64,000 bases of DNA from Diplonema papillatum (GCA_030068145.1 JAPJBO010000163.1:248001-312000); one strand, 5' to 3'. Counted from the first letter of the stretch, positions 10,323 to 21,689 are shown. Translations and numbers: made by a program. The notes: generated from the letters alone by a model not told the origin.

Positions 10323-10382
10323 ACAGCCACGGTTGCGCGCCTGCCGCCTCCGGCGCTTAGTCAGTCCCGCACAGGCCGCCCC

Positions 10383-10390
10383 TGCTAGCA
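10383..10390. repeat. hAT target site duplication, left
   Basis: TGCTAGCA, identical to 11209-11216. It is itself a palindrome. Eight bases is the length typical of hAT insertions. Confidence 0.85.
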
Positions 10391-11208
10391 CAGTGTTCCA
10401 GGTAAACGGTAAACGTTTACCGTTTATAAACGTTTACGTTTACTCATTTTGGAGTAAACGTTGAGTAAACGTTGTGTAATCGTTTACTGTATCAAGGTCG
10501 GCATCCACTGGAAACGCAATCTATCAAGGAAGAGGGGCAACTAAGTATATATCCAGACGGACCTTTCGTCACAAAAGGCGAACAAGCGCAAAGGAGACGC
10601 CTGGGAGGGGGTGACAATCACGGAAGTACCCGGATCGAAGATGCACAAGGTAACCTGCAAGTTCTGCGATGAGGCCTTCTCCACCGCCTCTGCTGAGCAC
10701 CTGCTCGGCCAAGGCAGCGGCATTGGCGGCTGCGCTCCAAAAAGATCCCATGGTGGTAGACACACCCGCCTTCGTCGTCAAGCTGAAGGCAGCAGAAGAA
10801 AAACGAGAAAGCCAAGACGAAGCAGCTGAATATGGTGCAATTCCTCGCTCGAGCGACCACTTCAGTGGACGCCCACGAAGCCATCAGGGACTTATTCTAT
10901 GAAGAAGCCATCGGGTTTAACAAGGCCACTGGTCGTTCGTTCCTGACCATGGTTTCAGTCCTGTGCGGGCTATCAGCACATGATTAGTACACCCCCCCAA
11001 CGCCCGAAGAACTCGGTGGGGTGATGCTTGACACCGCCATACAAGAGATGGCCAGCCTGATGGAACGTGGGTTGCCAGGGGCCAAGTAGGTGCTCTGTAG
11101 GCGAGTAAACGTTTACCGCGAGTAAACGTAAACGTTTACCGTTTATAAACGTTTACGTCTACTCATTTTGGAGTAAACGCGTTTACTCAACGTTTACCAG
11201 CTTCACTG
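10391..11208 (+). mobile_element. hAT-type DNA transposon, internally deleted (818 bp)
   Basis: The ends read CAGTGTTCCAGGTAAACG and, in inverse, CAGTGAAGCTGGTAAACG, and are flanked by perfect 8-bp duplications TGCTAGCA. Both subterminal zones are packed with GTAAACG/CGTTTAC motifs. The interior encodes only the N-terminal part of a transposase, so the element cannot move itself. It sits within the broken YR-retroelement zone, itself inside the intron of tetraspan copy A. Confidence 0.85.
10611..10987 (+). pseudogene. hAT transposase N-terminus with BED-like zinc finger
   Basis: An early frame contains KMHKVTCKFCDEAFSTAS, a BED-finger-like Cys pair. Further on, in another frame, comes a segment with AIRDLFYEEAIGFNKATG, similar to the start of the hAT catalytic region (the 'giPF' block), ending at a TAG. 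Frame shifts between the two parts and loss of the DDE and dimerisation regions make this a remnant. Confidence 0.65.
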
Positions 11209-11216
11209 TGCTAGCA
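11209..11216. repeat. hAT target site duplication, right
   Basis: TGCTAGCA, matching 10383-10390 exactly. Confidence 0.85.
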
Positions 11217-11534
11217 GCGGCTGCGCCGTCGGCTCTGTCCCACAGCTTTAGCAGGCCAGCTAAGGACCGCAACCACGTATTCTGTTTAGGCGACCGCGGC
11301 ATTAAATGTACGTTAAATGCACGGGACGAGTGGGAGCAACGGCTCCGAGTGACCCCTCGAAGGAGCGGAATTTAACTGTAAAGTAGCATGAGCTGGGGTG
11401 GCCGGCTACATTGGACGCAGCACACTGTTCCACAAAACTTCTCAGAAATTCTCAAGATTTCCCAGAATTTCGTTCTCTTTCACGCTTTTTCACGTTTTTC
11501 GTCGTCTTGTTGGCATGCAAATGAGTACCACACT

Positions 11535-11735
11535 ATGCCTGTAAATTAGCGTTACACGAGCGTGACATGTCAAACTTTGAGTGCAAAGTAGCGTTACATG
11601 AGCGTGACATACTACATATGACTGTAAATTGGCGTTACACGAGCGTGACATGTCAAACTTGAGTGTAAAGTAGCGTACATGAGCGTGACAAGCTAAACAT
11701 GACTGTAAATTATCGTGACACGAGCGTTACATGCC
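11535..11735. repeat. Minisatellite with AGCGTTACACGAGCGTGACA
   Basis: Five related units of about 40-50 bp alternate between GCGTTACACGAGCGTGACAT and GCGTTACATGAGCGTGACAT. It lies in the intron of tetraspan copy A just downstream of exon 1. Confidence 0.75.
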
Positions 11736-12219
11736 TTGGGCTCAGGGTAGTGCGGTCAACAAAAACTCTAGTTTCCCTTTCTACTTTCTCCTACTCTCAC
11801 GTTGTACGGTTTTCGTCTGTGCGCCGCGTTGTCGTGACGTACGCCGTGTTGCAGCGGCCGCCAAGACTTGCCGTGACACCTATGTTGTTGACAGAAAAGA
11901 GTGCACACCCCCAAATCCTCGACAGGCTGCCGGTCCCGAGCATCGAGACGATTACTGCGAGCCCAGCAGCGAGCAGGGAGATGTACGTCGCTCCCTGCAG
12001 CAGCTTGAAGCGGTGTGTGTAGTCATCGCACGAGTTGAAAGCGTTCTGGCTGTCGCCCCAGCCGTACCCGAAGGTATCGTACGACGCACCCACAGCTTAG
12101 CGGCCCAAGCTCGTCGGGGCTGTGAACATGCTTCGCCCATCGGCGAGGACGGCGGTTAGCATAACCACAGTGACCAGGCACAAAATGCCCGAGAGAAGGA
12201 ACCCGACATTGGGCGACAT

Positions 12220-13440
12220 GGCGACGTGAGTTTCCCTTTTGCTTAGCTGCCAGGGGTGAAATTCTTTAAAAGTTTAGCTTAATGTTTGAGAACACAGGCC
12301 AGCGGTCTGGTGAGGTGGCATTTCGAGTACTTATCAGAAGCTTTTGAAGCAGTCTGCAGAACTATCACGATTGTTGAGCGGTAGCTGAATGGTCTTGGCA
12401 GGCAGGATGTGAAAAGCTGGGCGTTTTTGGTGGCTTAGGTGCGGTGTAGCAAGGTTCGGCCGGGCGTGTGCACGAGTATTTGGGATCACCAGGAGGACCT
12501 TGTTTTTTTAGACTGTTTCTTGTAGTAAGCGGTCGGTTTTTTGAAGTCTCCGTTTGACGTATGAAGGGGGTTTTCCTTTTGTGCTGTTAGAGCAGGGTCT
12601 GGGCAGTGTGGTTTCATTCCTTCGTACTTTGTGTCGCTTTTACTTTACTGTTTACTGTCACATGTGGATGCGCATCCGTGTAACTTCTTGTTGTTACTTT
12701 TGCGTTTTTTTTTTTTTTTTTTTTTTTTTTTTCCCGACGACAACTAGTGTCAGACTAGCCTACCCGAAGGCAGTTGATTTCTTTAGGCGAGGTTTCTCTA
12801 CCGGCGGAAGTTGTTTGGGTTAGCGTTTTTTTTTTTTTTTTTTTTTTTGCTGTTTGTTTGCTCCAGTATTCGTTTTTTTTTGGCCTACATTGGGGGGGGG
12901 GAGGAGACCCGTGGACGACGCCCGGGACGGTGGCCGCCATGCGAGGGGACGTCGGGGTGCTGCGGGTGCTGCGGGTGCTGCTGGCGGGAGCTGCGACCAG
13001 CGGGACGAAGACGGCAACACGCTGGCCTCGTGAAACCCGGAACAAAGTCTTCTGCAGCGAACACGCAGAGACTATTCCAAAAAAAGGCGGGGGAGATCGC
13101 AGTTTAGGAAACAGTGCACTGTCTCTCATGCAAGCTTGAAGCGCCAAGTCTACTTCGAAGGTGCTCGTTATAATGAACAGAAAAGGGGAATGTGAGTCAA
13201 GCGAAGGTTCATATACTCGTTCACGTGCACCGCCGGAGCCGCGACTACGCGTGCCTAAAGGCGCTGGCTGCACATGGGCGCGGCGGTCGAGGTGCCGAAC
13301 TTCGCGGCGGAGACGCCGCTGCACACCGCGCACCTCTGCTTATGAAACTGGTCAATCGAGTGATAGCACACGACTTCAAGTCGGTGCAAGCCCGCAAGAG
13401 CTTCTGCCCTATCAGCTTTTGACGGTAGTGTAGTGGACAA
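12220..13440. other. Upstream flank of tetraspan copy A and T-runs
   Basis: The first roughly 90 bases are shared with the 5' flanks of copies B and C (GTGAGTTTCCCTTTTGCTTA). Then come two long T-runs (12703-12732 and 12824-12848), a G-run, and a fragment of the repeat seen at 4.8 and 14.8 kb (about 13020-13180). No gene is supported. Confidence 0.5.
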
Positions 13441-13444
13441 CCGT

Positions 13445-13566
13445 GGCTGTAACGGGTAACGGGGAATTAGGGTTCGATTCCGGAGAGGGACCCTGAGAAA
13501 CGGCTACCACATCTAAGGATGGCAGCAGGTACGCAAATTGCCCAATAGCAACACTGCTGAGATACT
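13445..13566 (+). rRNA. 18S-like rRNA fragment (5' domain)
   Basis: From TAACGGGTAACGGGGAATTA through TTCGATTCCGGAGAGGGA and GAAACGGCTACCACATCTAA to ACGCAAATTGCCCAAT, the sequence follows the universally conserved 5' domain of small-subunit rRNA before the V4 region. Similarity fades after CCCAAT. Only about 110 bases are present, flanked by repeats, so it is not a functional gene. Confidence 0.8.
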
Positions 13567-13623
13567 GCGCGCGTGCGGAGCACAGGATTAAAGAAAAACA
13601 TCAAAAACCCCAAACTGCAGCCG

Positions 13624-13760
13624 TTGTTGAACGCTTACGCCCGCCACTAAACCCAGATTAACCTGTGTTTCGTGTGGGCTGCAGCACATTTACCTCCTTT
13701 GATCTATCGCGACTGGCAGTCTCCTCAAGCATTTCCTACAAAGCAGGTGCTTATACAAAG
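13624..13760 (+). repeat. SINE-like family A copy
   Basis: Complete core from GTTGAACGCTTACGCCCGCC to AAGCAGGTGCTTATAC with a short A-rich end. Confidence 0.75.
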
Positions 13761-14216
13761 AAATTAGTGTGGGCATTGGCGCTTTCTTTTGTTTGTGCGC
13801 ACTAGCGGAACTCACCTGCTTTGGTAAGTTTCATGCAGTACGCTGCCAACTACCAACCTTTAGTACCAACAATGACACAAAAACAGCCCGACTAGTACCC
13901 AACCCCACAGAAACATTCGGAAACCCCTGGAAAGTTTGATCCACACCGGTGTAGGTTGATAAAACGCCTGCAAAACGTGTCGCCAAACCGCCAGGACCCT
14001 CCGCTTGCGACTCCGGGACTAGCTTTTGAGATTTCGCAACTGGCAGTCTTCCGAAGTATTTCCTACAAAGCAGCTGCACAGGTACAGAAAATCCTCACTC
14101 CTATGCTTGCGTCTGTCACTCTCATCCACCGCTCCTGCTCCGCTTGCCGCGCGCCGTATGTTAGAGTAAAAGGTGAAGCCAGAAAGCTGCTAATCTTGCT
14201 GCTGACCACATGAAGT

Positions 14217-14885
14217 GGTGCAAAGAAACAAGCTCGGCACAGGAGTAGATATCGGTACTGTCTGCTGTGGGGAGGCGGGGAGGGGGGGCAGGGTCGGTGC
14301 AGCCGGATCGAGGAAGGTGCAGCAACAACAAGGTTAAATTACGGAGAATCTTCCTGTACTGGCACTTTTTTCGTTGACTTCGTTTAACTCTTCGTGTGCA
14401 CCCGTTGTTCCGGAGACGTTTCGTTTCAGTGCAAATGTATCATACAGATTAATCGTACACCGCGAGAGTAGGAGAAGAAAGGAGAAAACTTTCGTTACCT
14501 TGAACCCGAATGGGTATGGTTTCAAGAGGCAATTGACTCCTTGCCGGGCGGCACGTGGCTAAATACACAAATTGTCTCATCGGTTGACCGTTGGAGGAGG
14601 TGGAAAAGGGGGGTGAAGGGGATCTTTGTCTAATTCATTGGCCGAGCACAACGTCTGGTTCCACTATCTCGAAACAGGGTATGAGAGGTCACCAAGGTAA
14701 TCCAGCCCTGAAGTTCAACAGGGAGGCCCTTGGATAAAATTGTCGGCCCTCGTGAAACCCAGAACAAAGTGATCTGCCGCGAACACGCAGAGACTGTGCC
14801 AAAAAAAGGCGGGGGAAATCGCAGTTGAGGAAACAGTGCACTGTCTCTCATGCACTTGAAGCGTCTAGGCTTCGAAGGTGCTAAT
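14217..14885. repeat. Second copy of the 4155-4900 block
   Basis: Matches 4155-4900 in order and orientation, including the region around GGTCGGTGCAGCCGGATCGA and the single palindrome arm near 14828. Confidence 0.65.
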
Positions 14886-15169
14886 TATAATGAACAGAAA
14901 AGGGGAATGTGAGTCAGGGGAAGGTTCATATACTCGTTTACGGCAAACTCCAGCTTCAGTAGCTGGAGCTAAATTGCGGGAGGGTGGGTCGTTGTAGATT
15001 GGATGAGGGAGGCCAACCGGAGCTTGTGGTGGTCTCCGTCGGTCACCTCTGTTTGACTCACTTTCAGACAGAAAGTCCCTCTCTTCGGCCGGGCAAGAGA
15101 GAGACTCGTATGACCGACACCACGATCACTCTCGCCACGAATGTGGCCCGAGCTCCCTCCCACATCGGC

Positions 15170-16559
15170 CTTGCAGGCGTGTGACAAGGAATAAAGCACG
15201 TGCAACACCTGCACACCTGCTCTCCTTCAAATCCACCTTCTGTGGCAGGAGTTCACCGTCTTATCGTGCAGCCGGAGCCTTCGCTTTCAATTACTCAGGC
15301 AGGTCCCAGAGGGGATTTTTTAGTTGCCGAGCCAATCATCAACCGGAGCGCCCCGAACTGCAGACAAATAACGAGAAACGTTTTCTGAGAGTTAGAATAG
15401 AGCAATTAATTAGTAGGGGCGAAGAACAAGGAAAGAAAATGTGAAAACGGGTTTTTGCCTAGAGGCTTTTCGTGCTATTTTTGCAAATGCTTTGAGCTAT
15501 CTTTGTGTCTGTGCTTTCAGTCGTCTTCTTAACCGTGGTTAAGTGCGCAATGGTGTCAGCCGAAGCTGGTAAAGCTTCGGCGGCGCCCACGTTATGTTTG
15601 TTTAGCGTTGAGTTCTTTTAAGTACACGAACCACATGGATCAACATGCACTGCCTTGAAAGGCAGGTTATCGGATGACGTCGTCACCTGCCATTGCGTCG
15701 TCAAGGTCGAGCATTTGTGGAGCTAGCGGGGTTTGGCTTTCTTGCGATTCCAAAGACTGAGTCGGCGAGTACGATGGCGGGCAGGAGTGCCCGTTTTCCA
15801 CTTTCGAGGGCATTGGTGTGCCCGTGGTCCCCGGTCGTTTCTGAGAGCTGCTTGCCCTCGGTACCTTCTGTGTAGCATTGAGTTCTTTTAAGTACATGAA
15901 CCACATGGATTAGCATGCACTGCGGGATGTTTAGCCGCGGCTGCCAAACATCCCGTGACACCGCGCAAGGTGGTAAAACGCTCTTTTGTTTTCTAGCGTT
16001 ATTTGTGGATTAGATTTCTTTTCGAAAAATAGTGGGTAGCGTCGGCAGGCAGAACTCTGCCTGCCGATCCCTACCCTGTGAACGAAGGTCTGCCTGAGCT
16101 ACAAATATATCAGCTTTTTTTCCTGAGATTACCAGCACCATCGTCGAACGCGTTCAAAAATGGTGCAAGAGCGGTGGTGGGTGATAATTCTTGATGCATG
16201 CAAAGTTACTGAATTGCAAAGAAGTAGACTGAATCAAGTATTGAGGGTTAGAATAGTGCATCTATTCGATATCGGAAAGTCGGTGCGAGATCAGACAAAC
16301 CTTGTGCGCAAGCTTCGTTTACCCCAAATTCTCGCTTTCATTTTATCTAACCCTGTGGCACCCTGCTGGAGAAATCAGCAAACTCTATCACGTAGTGTTA
16401 GATCGTCCACTTAGACGTACACCTAGCACAAATAAAAGAAGGGATCTTATTGGAAGACGGGATCACTCAGATAGAAAAGATTGAACGAGTAGCACAAGAG
16501 CATAGTCATGTTGGGGTAGAAATCCATATGGGACGAAATAGGATCGTACGGTCTGCTTC
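15170..16559. repeat. Downstream part of duplicated tetraspan locus (copy B)
   Basis: Blocks match 7200-7800 as described for copy A. Unique insertions include the hairpin pair near 15530-15581 and a 10-bp-arm inverted repeat, CGGGATGTTT..AAACATCCCG, near 15922-15955. No coding region is supported. Confidence 0.65.
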
Positions 16560-19500
16560 TCAGACGCCGTGGCCCACCACAGGTTCGTGCACCTTCACAA
16601 CTTCCGATTCAGCATTCCTGCTACCCAGAGCACCGGTGACTGCAAGAACGATGACATTGACCAGCCCGAAGATGAATCCGAAAACCAGGAAGATCGGACC
16701 GTAGTTGACATCGGCACTGTCCTTTATCTTGATGGAGACAAGTCCACAATCGTACTCTTCGGACCACAAGGCCCAGCCGACGGCCATCGCAATCAGGACG
16801 AAGACAAACAGTACGACGTTCAGCACAAACGCGAGCAGCCTGAGTGTTGTGAGTGGAAACTAGTTGATTCGGGGCAGCACTTGAAAATTAAAGTGGCATC
16901 CGCTCGGACCAATAACAAGAAACCCGTTAACCGTAGTACAGAGAGGGCCGGAGGGTCATTGTCTGGGTTAGAATGCAAAGAATCTGTGGCGATAATCTGC
17001 ATCTGCTTCTTCTTCGATGCACGCCGTCCGCGGGTTTGCTGTGCGATACGCACACAGCTACGGCAATCATTCCGCGCTGTGATGGATTTTTCTGAACGCT
17101 TACTCCCGCCGCTAAACCCAGATTCACCTGTGTTTCGTGTGGGCTACAGCACAGTTACCTCCTTTGATCATTTGCAGCTGGCAGCCTCCTCAAGTATTTC
17201 CTACGAAGCAGGTGCTTATACAAAAAGAAAAAGGGCATTCGCTTATATCCAAAAGTCAATTTTTCGTTTCGCTCATATCCAAGTTTGGATATAAGCGAAA
17301 CAAAATTTGGCTCATTCCACCTGGTCCAGACGAAAATATCGGGGAGTATCGGGGAGTTCCGGGGAATTTCGGGGAGTTTCGGGGAGTTTCGGGGAAATTC
17401 GGGGAGTTTCGGGGTATTTCCTTTGTGGCGACCACTTTCCCTGCAGCCGGCCTTGGCGAAGGCGGGGAGGGGGCTACGCTATTATGGCCCTACCTTGCGC
17501 AGAGCGGTCCCGTGTTTGGCTATGCCCCGAAGACGAAGATAGAGGCTGAGAAGGAAGGACAGACTGGGAGGTACAGGTTGGCACGGTTTGACACAGGTAG
17601 CGACAAGATCCGCTGCGGCTAGGAGAGCAGGAACTGTTCCACCAGAGGTCGTGCGGGTACAGAGACAATGCTCGTGCTCGAGTCGCAGCTGGGGACGAAC
17701 AGGCACGCCTTCAATGATGAGGTCTGGGGGATGGACGTATTTTCCACGTATGGGCGGACGTGCTGGTGGGACGCCTTCGAAGACGGCACCTCCGGCAAGA
17801 GGGGCAGAAGAGGGTAAATTTAGTGGGCGGCGGAGACCCAGTGCATGGAGGTAGGCGTGCCCAGGCCACCACCAAGGACGAAAGAGTGCGTACGAGACAT
17901 CACAAAGCGAAATGCGAAGAGTGCAAGCAGCGGCAAGCGTCGTAGCGCGCTGCTGCCGAGGCACACCACGCGGCAGGGGACGGCCTCGCCGTGAAGTATT
18001 GCGAGAAGCACAGGATGACGCAGTGCGGGACGTGCAAGACGATCGCGGAATGCTGCAGGAACTCACACCGCGGATGCCTGCCTGCAGCACGATATGCCGA
18101 TGTGCGGAGTCGGCGGCAAAGAGACGGAAGCGCGGGCCTTCGCCCCTGGGGACGCCCGAAGCGACACCGAAGTCGAGACGCAGGCTGCGACCATCGGCCC
18201 AAAGCGCCACAAGGGAAGCGGCGGATGCCGGCGCCAACACCGCCATCGAGAACGCCGAAGACAAGGCGACGACACTAGGACGGCCGCTGCAACGAAGCGG
18301 CGGCGTAAGGACTCGCCATCATCGAAGACAGAGACGTGCACTCCGCGGCGGGCAGAGGTCAAGATAAGGTACCAGTGACGAAGAGAGGTAGCACGAAGAG
18401 GTAGTCACGAAAGAGAGCAGATGCAGATTATCGCCACAGGCTCTTTGCATGCTAACCCTAACCACCAGGACCAGGGGCAGCTACGGTCGAAGACGGCAAT
18501 TCGAGCGAGGAGTAAGGTTGATAACCAAAATGAGAGGCACGATGGCCATCCGAAAGCAGGGTAGCAGGATGATGCTTGGCCAGGATGGCGACTGGGACAG
18601 AGAGATAACGCAAGATAGAGAGTCCTCCTTATGGGGTGGTCACACCTTCGCAGTCCCAGGGCCTCCACCCACCTGCATACGGTCGTCGACTGACCATTCC
18701 CGAGACGAGTTGGAATGCGGGTACCATCTTTCCGGAGATTTCCGGTTCCTCCCGTACTCTACAACTCCCCACATAAGTGAACGTGGACTCCGAAGTGGAC
18801 ACTCCTTTCAACCGGGTGCACGAATTCAGAATTCCGGGATGGGTTGACCCACTGTTTCCGATGCGGCTTCCAATCATCGAAGGCTAAACTCGGGTGCAGG
18901 AGCGGTGCTCGTCGTTCGGGACCAGATGGGGGACGACTGGGTCTGCCCGGTTTACACGTGACTGCTGCAGCGTGGTCAGAAGTGGGAAGGTCATCGGGAG
19001 ATGGCGGGCGCGAATACTTTTTGCCCAAACCAAAACCCAAGAGGGGATTGGAGAGTTTGACATAAGAATGGCAAACTCGTGGTACCGAAGGTTGCAACCG
19101 CAAACAGAAGAGTCAGATGATGGTTGAACCTGCGCACATGCACACGACGCGTCCTGTTCAGACTCCTCCCTGTGTCCAAGGACTCAAAGGCAGGTCCTGC
19201 AGGTTTTCCAGCAACTGCTGGTTCGCCTTGAGGCCCTCCGAATCCGCAGGCTGAAGGGTGTGCCTCAACAACTGCCCAGGAGTCCAAGCAACAGTTGGTA
19301 GATGCATCCGGTTACGGCTCAAGAGAGCCGCGTCCGAAGCACACTAGCACACCTACCTGCACACCTCACCCACTTGCCCGCACCCGTCTACCCAACTACC
19401 CACTGTTCACCCATCCACCGACCTGCCCACCACCATCCACCCATCTGTCCACTCAACTACCAACCTGTACACCTGCCCACCCGCCGGCAGCCCCTCTTTT

Positions 19501-20291
19501 TCCCACAAAAATCGGGCTGAGTATCAGGGAGTTTCGGGGAGTTTCGGGGAGTTTCGGGGAAGCGTCGGGGAGTTTCGGGGAGTTTCGGGGAACTTACCAG
19601 GAGCCCGGACCAGGTGGGTCATTGGATATTAGCGAAACGAAATTTGGCTTTTGGATACAAGCGAAACGGAAATTTGGCTTTTCGGATATAAGCGAATTTT
19701 TCCCAAAGAAAAATCACATTTCTACACATCTTCACCGTGGTACTTCTCTTTAGACGAGTGCCCTTCATGCCTTCCATGCTCGGAAATGCTTGTATCCCAA
19801 CGGGACAACAATTTCTGTTCCCTTATATCCCAATGGGATTGCCTAAACCGCATCGCGTATACAGACGAGACTTGACTTCGCGTTGTCGTCATGTACGCCG
19901 TGTTGCAGCGGCCGCCAAGACTTGCCGTGACACCTGTGGAAACCATAAGTTCGGTATTCATGTTGTTGTCGGAAAAGAGTACACACCCCCAAATCCTCGA
20001 CAGGCTGCCGGTCCCGAGCATCGACACGATTACTGCGAGCCCAGCAGCGAGCAGGGAGATGTACGTCGCTCCCTGCAGCAGCTTGAAGCGGTGTGTGTAG
20101 TCATCGCACGAGTTGAAATTGTTTTTGCTGTCGTCCCAGCCGTACCCGAAGGTATCGTATGACGCACCCACAGCATAGTTGCCCGAGCTCATTTCGAACA
20201 TGCTTCGCCCATCAGCGAGGACGGCGGTTAGCATAACCACAGTGACCAGGCACAAAATGCCCGAGAGAAGGAACCCGACATTGGGCGACAT
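16560..20291 (-). CDS. Four-membrane-span protein, two exons (copy B)
   Basis: Exon 1 (20291-19987) starts at an ATG and ends TGGGG before GTGTGTAC. Exon 2 (16839-16560) follows acceptor CACTCAG and restores the frame, giving 194 residues. Predicted spans are near residues 7-29, 72-92, 103-122 and 149-170. The first loop contains GASYDTFGYGW and a single conserved Cys in SCDDYTHRF; the C-terminal tail is short and acidic to neutral. Copy A at 8.2-12.2 kb shares the exon structure but has a stop, so this is the likely working copy. The 3.1-kb intron contains SINE-like family A and a 2.45-kb segment with inverted ends. The function is unknown; the tetraspan layout suggests a plasma- or endomembrane protein such as the claudin/MARVEL/amastin types, without a complete signature. 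Confidence 0.75.
17086..17232 (+). repeat. SINE-like family A copy
   Basis: Core copy beginning TGAACGCTTACTCCCGCCGC and ending GAAGCAGGTGCTTATAC with an A-rich tail. It lies in the intron of tetraspan copy B. Confidence 0.75.
17340..17425 (+). repeat. GGGGAGTTTC tandem array, left
   Basis: About eight imperfect copies of the 10-bp unit TCGGGGAGTT. A related array lies at 19527-19595 near the other end of the inverted-end segment. Confidence 0.8.
17640..18380 (+). other. Cys/His-rich open frames inside the inverted-end segment
   Basis: One plus-strand frame carries HHKAKCEECKQRQAS, then after a stop KYCEKHRMTQCGTCKTIAEC and more Cys and His, a pattern that could bind zinc. Just upstream another frame reads NDEVWGMDVFSTYGRTCWW. 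The pieces are in different frames or separated by stops, with a possible donor GTAAAT near 17815. It could be a spliced transposon protein or a decayed one. The family is not recognised. Confidence 0.3.
19527..19595 (+). repeat. GGGGAGTTTC tandem array, right
   Basis: About six copies of the 10-bp unit, preceding the right inverted end. Confidence 0.8.
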
Positions 20292-20424
20292 GGCGACGTG
20301 TGTTTCCCTTTTGCTTTTGCCAGGGGTGAAACCTTAAAGTTTTGTTTCATGTTTGAGAACACAGCCTCTCTTGCATGGGTTGATGCTAGCATCAACATCA
20401 GGTCTTTTTCTCGAAGAAACAAAG

Positions 20425-21340
20425 AAATACTCGACGTAGCTGCTTCGACTCCGAATGGAAGGGAGGAAGTACGTGCGCTCGGCTAAGGCCGGCGCGTGGC
20501 GAGACTGGAAGCAGCTGCTAAGTTCGGGCGAAGCTACGTTCTGGTGAAGCAAAGTTCGGGCGATGCTAAGTTCGGGAAGCAAAGTTCGGGTCTGGTGATG
20601 CTGAGTTCGGCGTGTGGTAGCAAGTTTGGCCTGTGATGGCAAGAACGGCGGCAGTACCCGGGGGGGAGACCCCCCCGGACACCCCCGACTCCGTTTCCCG
20701 GGGTGACCCAAAAACCGCGAGATACTGATGGGCGGGGTTCGAACTTTGGCCTGAAGGCCGACCGCTCACTCTGCCACCCCTATGCATTTTGGCAGGGGGA
20801 AAAAAAGCTTGCTCCGCACTATTATCTAGTCCAAAAACAATACACTTTTTCATAGACAAAAGCCGGGTTGGCTCGAATAGATGCTATTCAACGTTGCATG
20901 TTCATAGGACCTCCAGTCTCGAAATATAGAGGTAAAGGGGCAAATACGATACAAACACAATCTGATTTGTTCTTCGCTTACACCGCGGACGGAACTTGGA
21001 GCCCCGTCGCCTGCTTCACCCACTCCACCGCGGCCTCCCTGCTCCACTTCATCCCCTTTGTTCTTCGCATACACCAGGAGCCCCGTCGCCTGCTTCACCC
21101 ACTCCACCATACACCAGGAGCCCCGTCGCCTGCTTCACCCACTCCACCGCGGCCTCCCTGCTCCACTTCATCCCCTTTGTTCTTCGCATACACCAGGAGC
21201 CCCGTCGCCTGCTTCACCCACTCCACCGCGGCCTCCGTGCTTCACTTCATCCCCTTTTGTTTTTAGCTTACACCACCGAGTGTTCTTCTCTCACTCAGGA
21301 CTTTGACCTGTTGTGTTTGTGTGATTTGTCGTGCTAGGGG
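20425..21340 (+). repeat. SINE-like family C copy interrupted by other repeats
   Basis: The 5' part (TACTCGACGTAGCTGCTTCG) is at about 20430. The middle part (CACAATCTGATTTGTTCTTC) resumes near 20955, and the block ends near 21340. The array at 20995-21262 sits inside it. Short AAGTTCGGG repeats lie near 20520-20600. Confidence 0.6.
20995..21262 (+). repeat. Minisatellite, CCAGGAGCCCCGTCGCCTGC
   Basis: Three to four units with period about 80 bp (one shortened unit), each with CTTCACCCACTCCACC. The open frames across it are repeat artefacts. Confidence 0.8.
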
Positions 21341-21689
21341 GGGCGAATAGTTGTACTTATTCGACAGACACCTGTACGCCAAAAAGTTTCTTTTTGTTTG
21401 ACCCCCCCCAATTATTTGCCAGACAGAGACGAACAGTATGCGACGGACAACAGTCAGGTAGCACCCAAAAAATTGCCCTCCCATGTTTCCAGCAGATCTG
21501 CGTCATTTCGCACCACTCCGGTGCCCATAAAACGCTCCGGAAGGACGGGAAAAGTGGTCGAACCCTCGTTTAGGCTGAAATGATGACTGCAGAATGCGAA
21601 AGCAAGGCGAAATCACCCCCTCAAAGCAATTCCTAGGCAATTCCTTAAGGAATAACATCAAAACCGGCACAGAACAAGACCACTGAACA

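Larger units (their letters stand above)
8222..12219 (-). pseudogene. Tetraspan membrane protein copy A, two exons, premature stop
   Basis: Exon 1 is 12219-11909 and exon 2 is 8501-8222, with matching phase across a 3.4-kb intron (donor GTGTGC after TGGGG; acceptor CACTCAG). The encoded protein parallels copy B: one span near the N-terminus, a loop with GASYDTFGYGW, then three more spans and a tail ending VVGHGV. In exon 1 a TAA at 12097-12099 replaces the tyrosine codon found in copy B, a single-base change, so the copy is probably inactive. The intron holds a broken tyrosine-recombinase retroelement, a TTATATAACG array, an 818-bp hAT element and a minisatellite. The protein family is not recognised; the topology is like claudin, MARVEL or amastin proteins but no signature of these is complete. 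Confidence 0.75.
17243..19695. mobile_element. Segment with long inverted ends, candidate DNA transposon
   Basis: The left end (TTCGCTTATATCCAAAAG, then TTTCGCTCATATCC and CCACCTGGTCC) is matched in inverse by the right end at 19600-19695. Both ends also carry tandem GGGGAGTTTC motifs just inside. The left end contains a hairpin of 17-base arms with one mismatch near 17268-17303. The interior holds a Cys/His-rich reading frame and other unassigned frames. No clear target duplication was found, so the exact borders are uncertain. It is inserted in the intron of tetraspan copy B. Confidence 0.55.
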
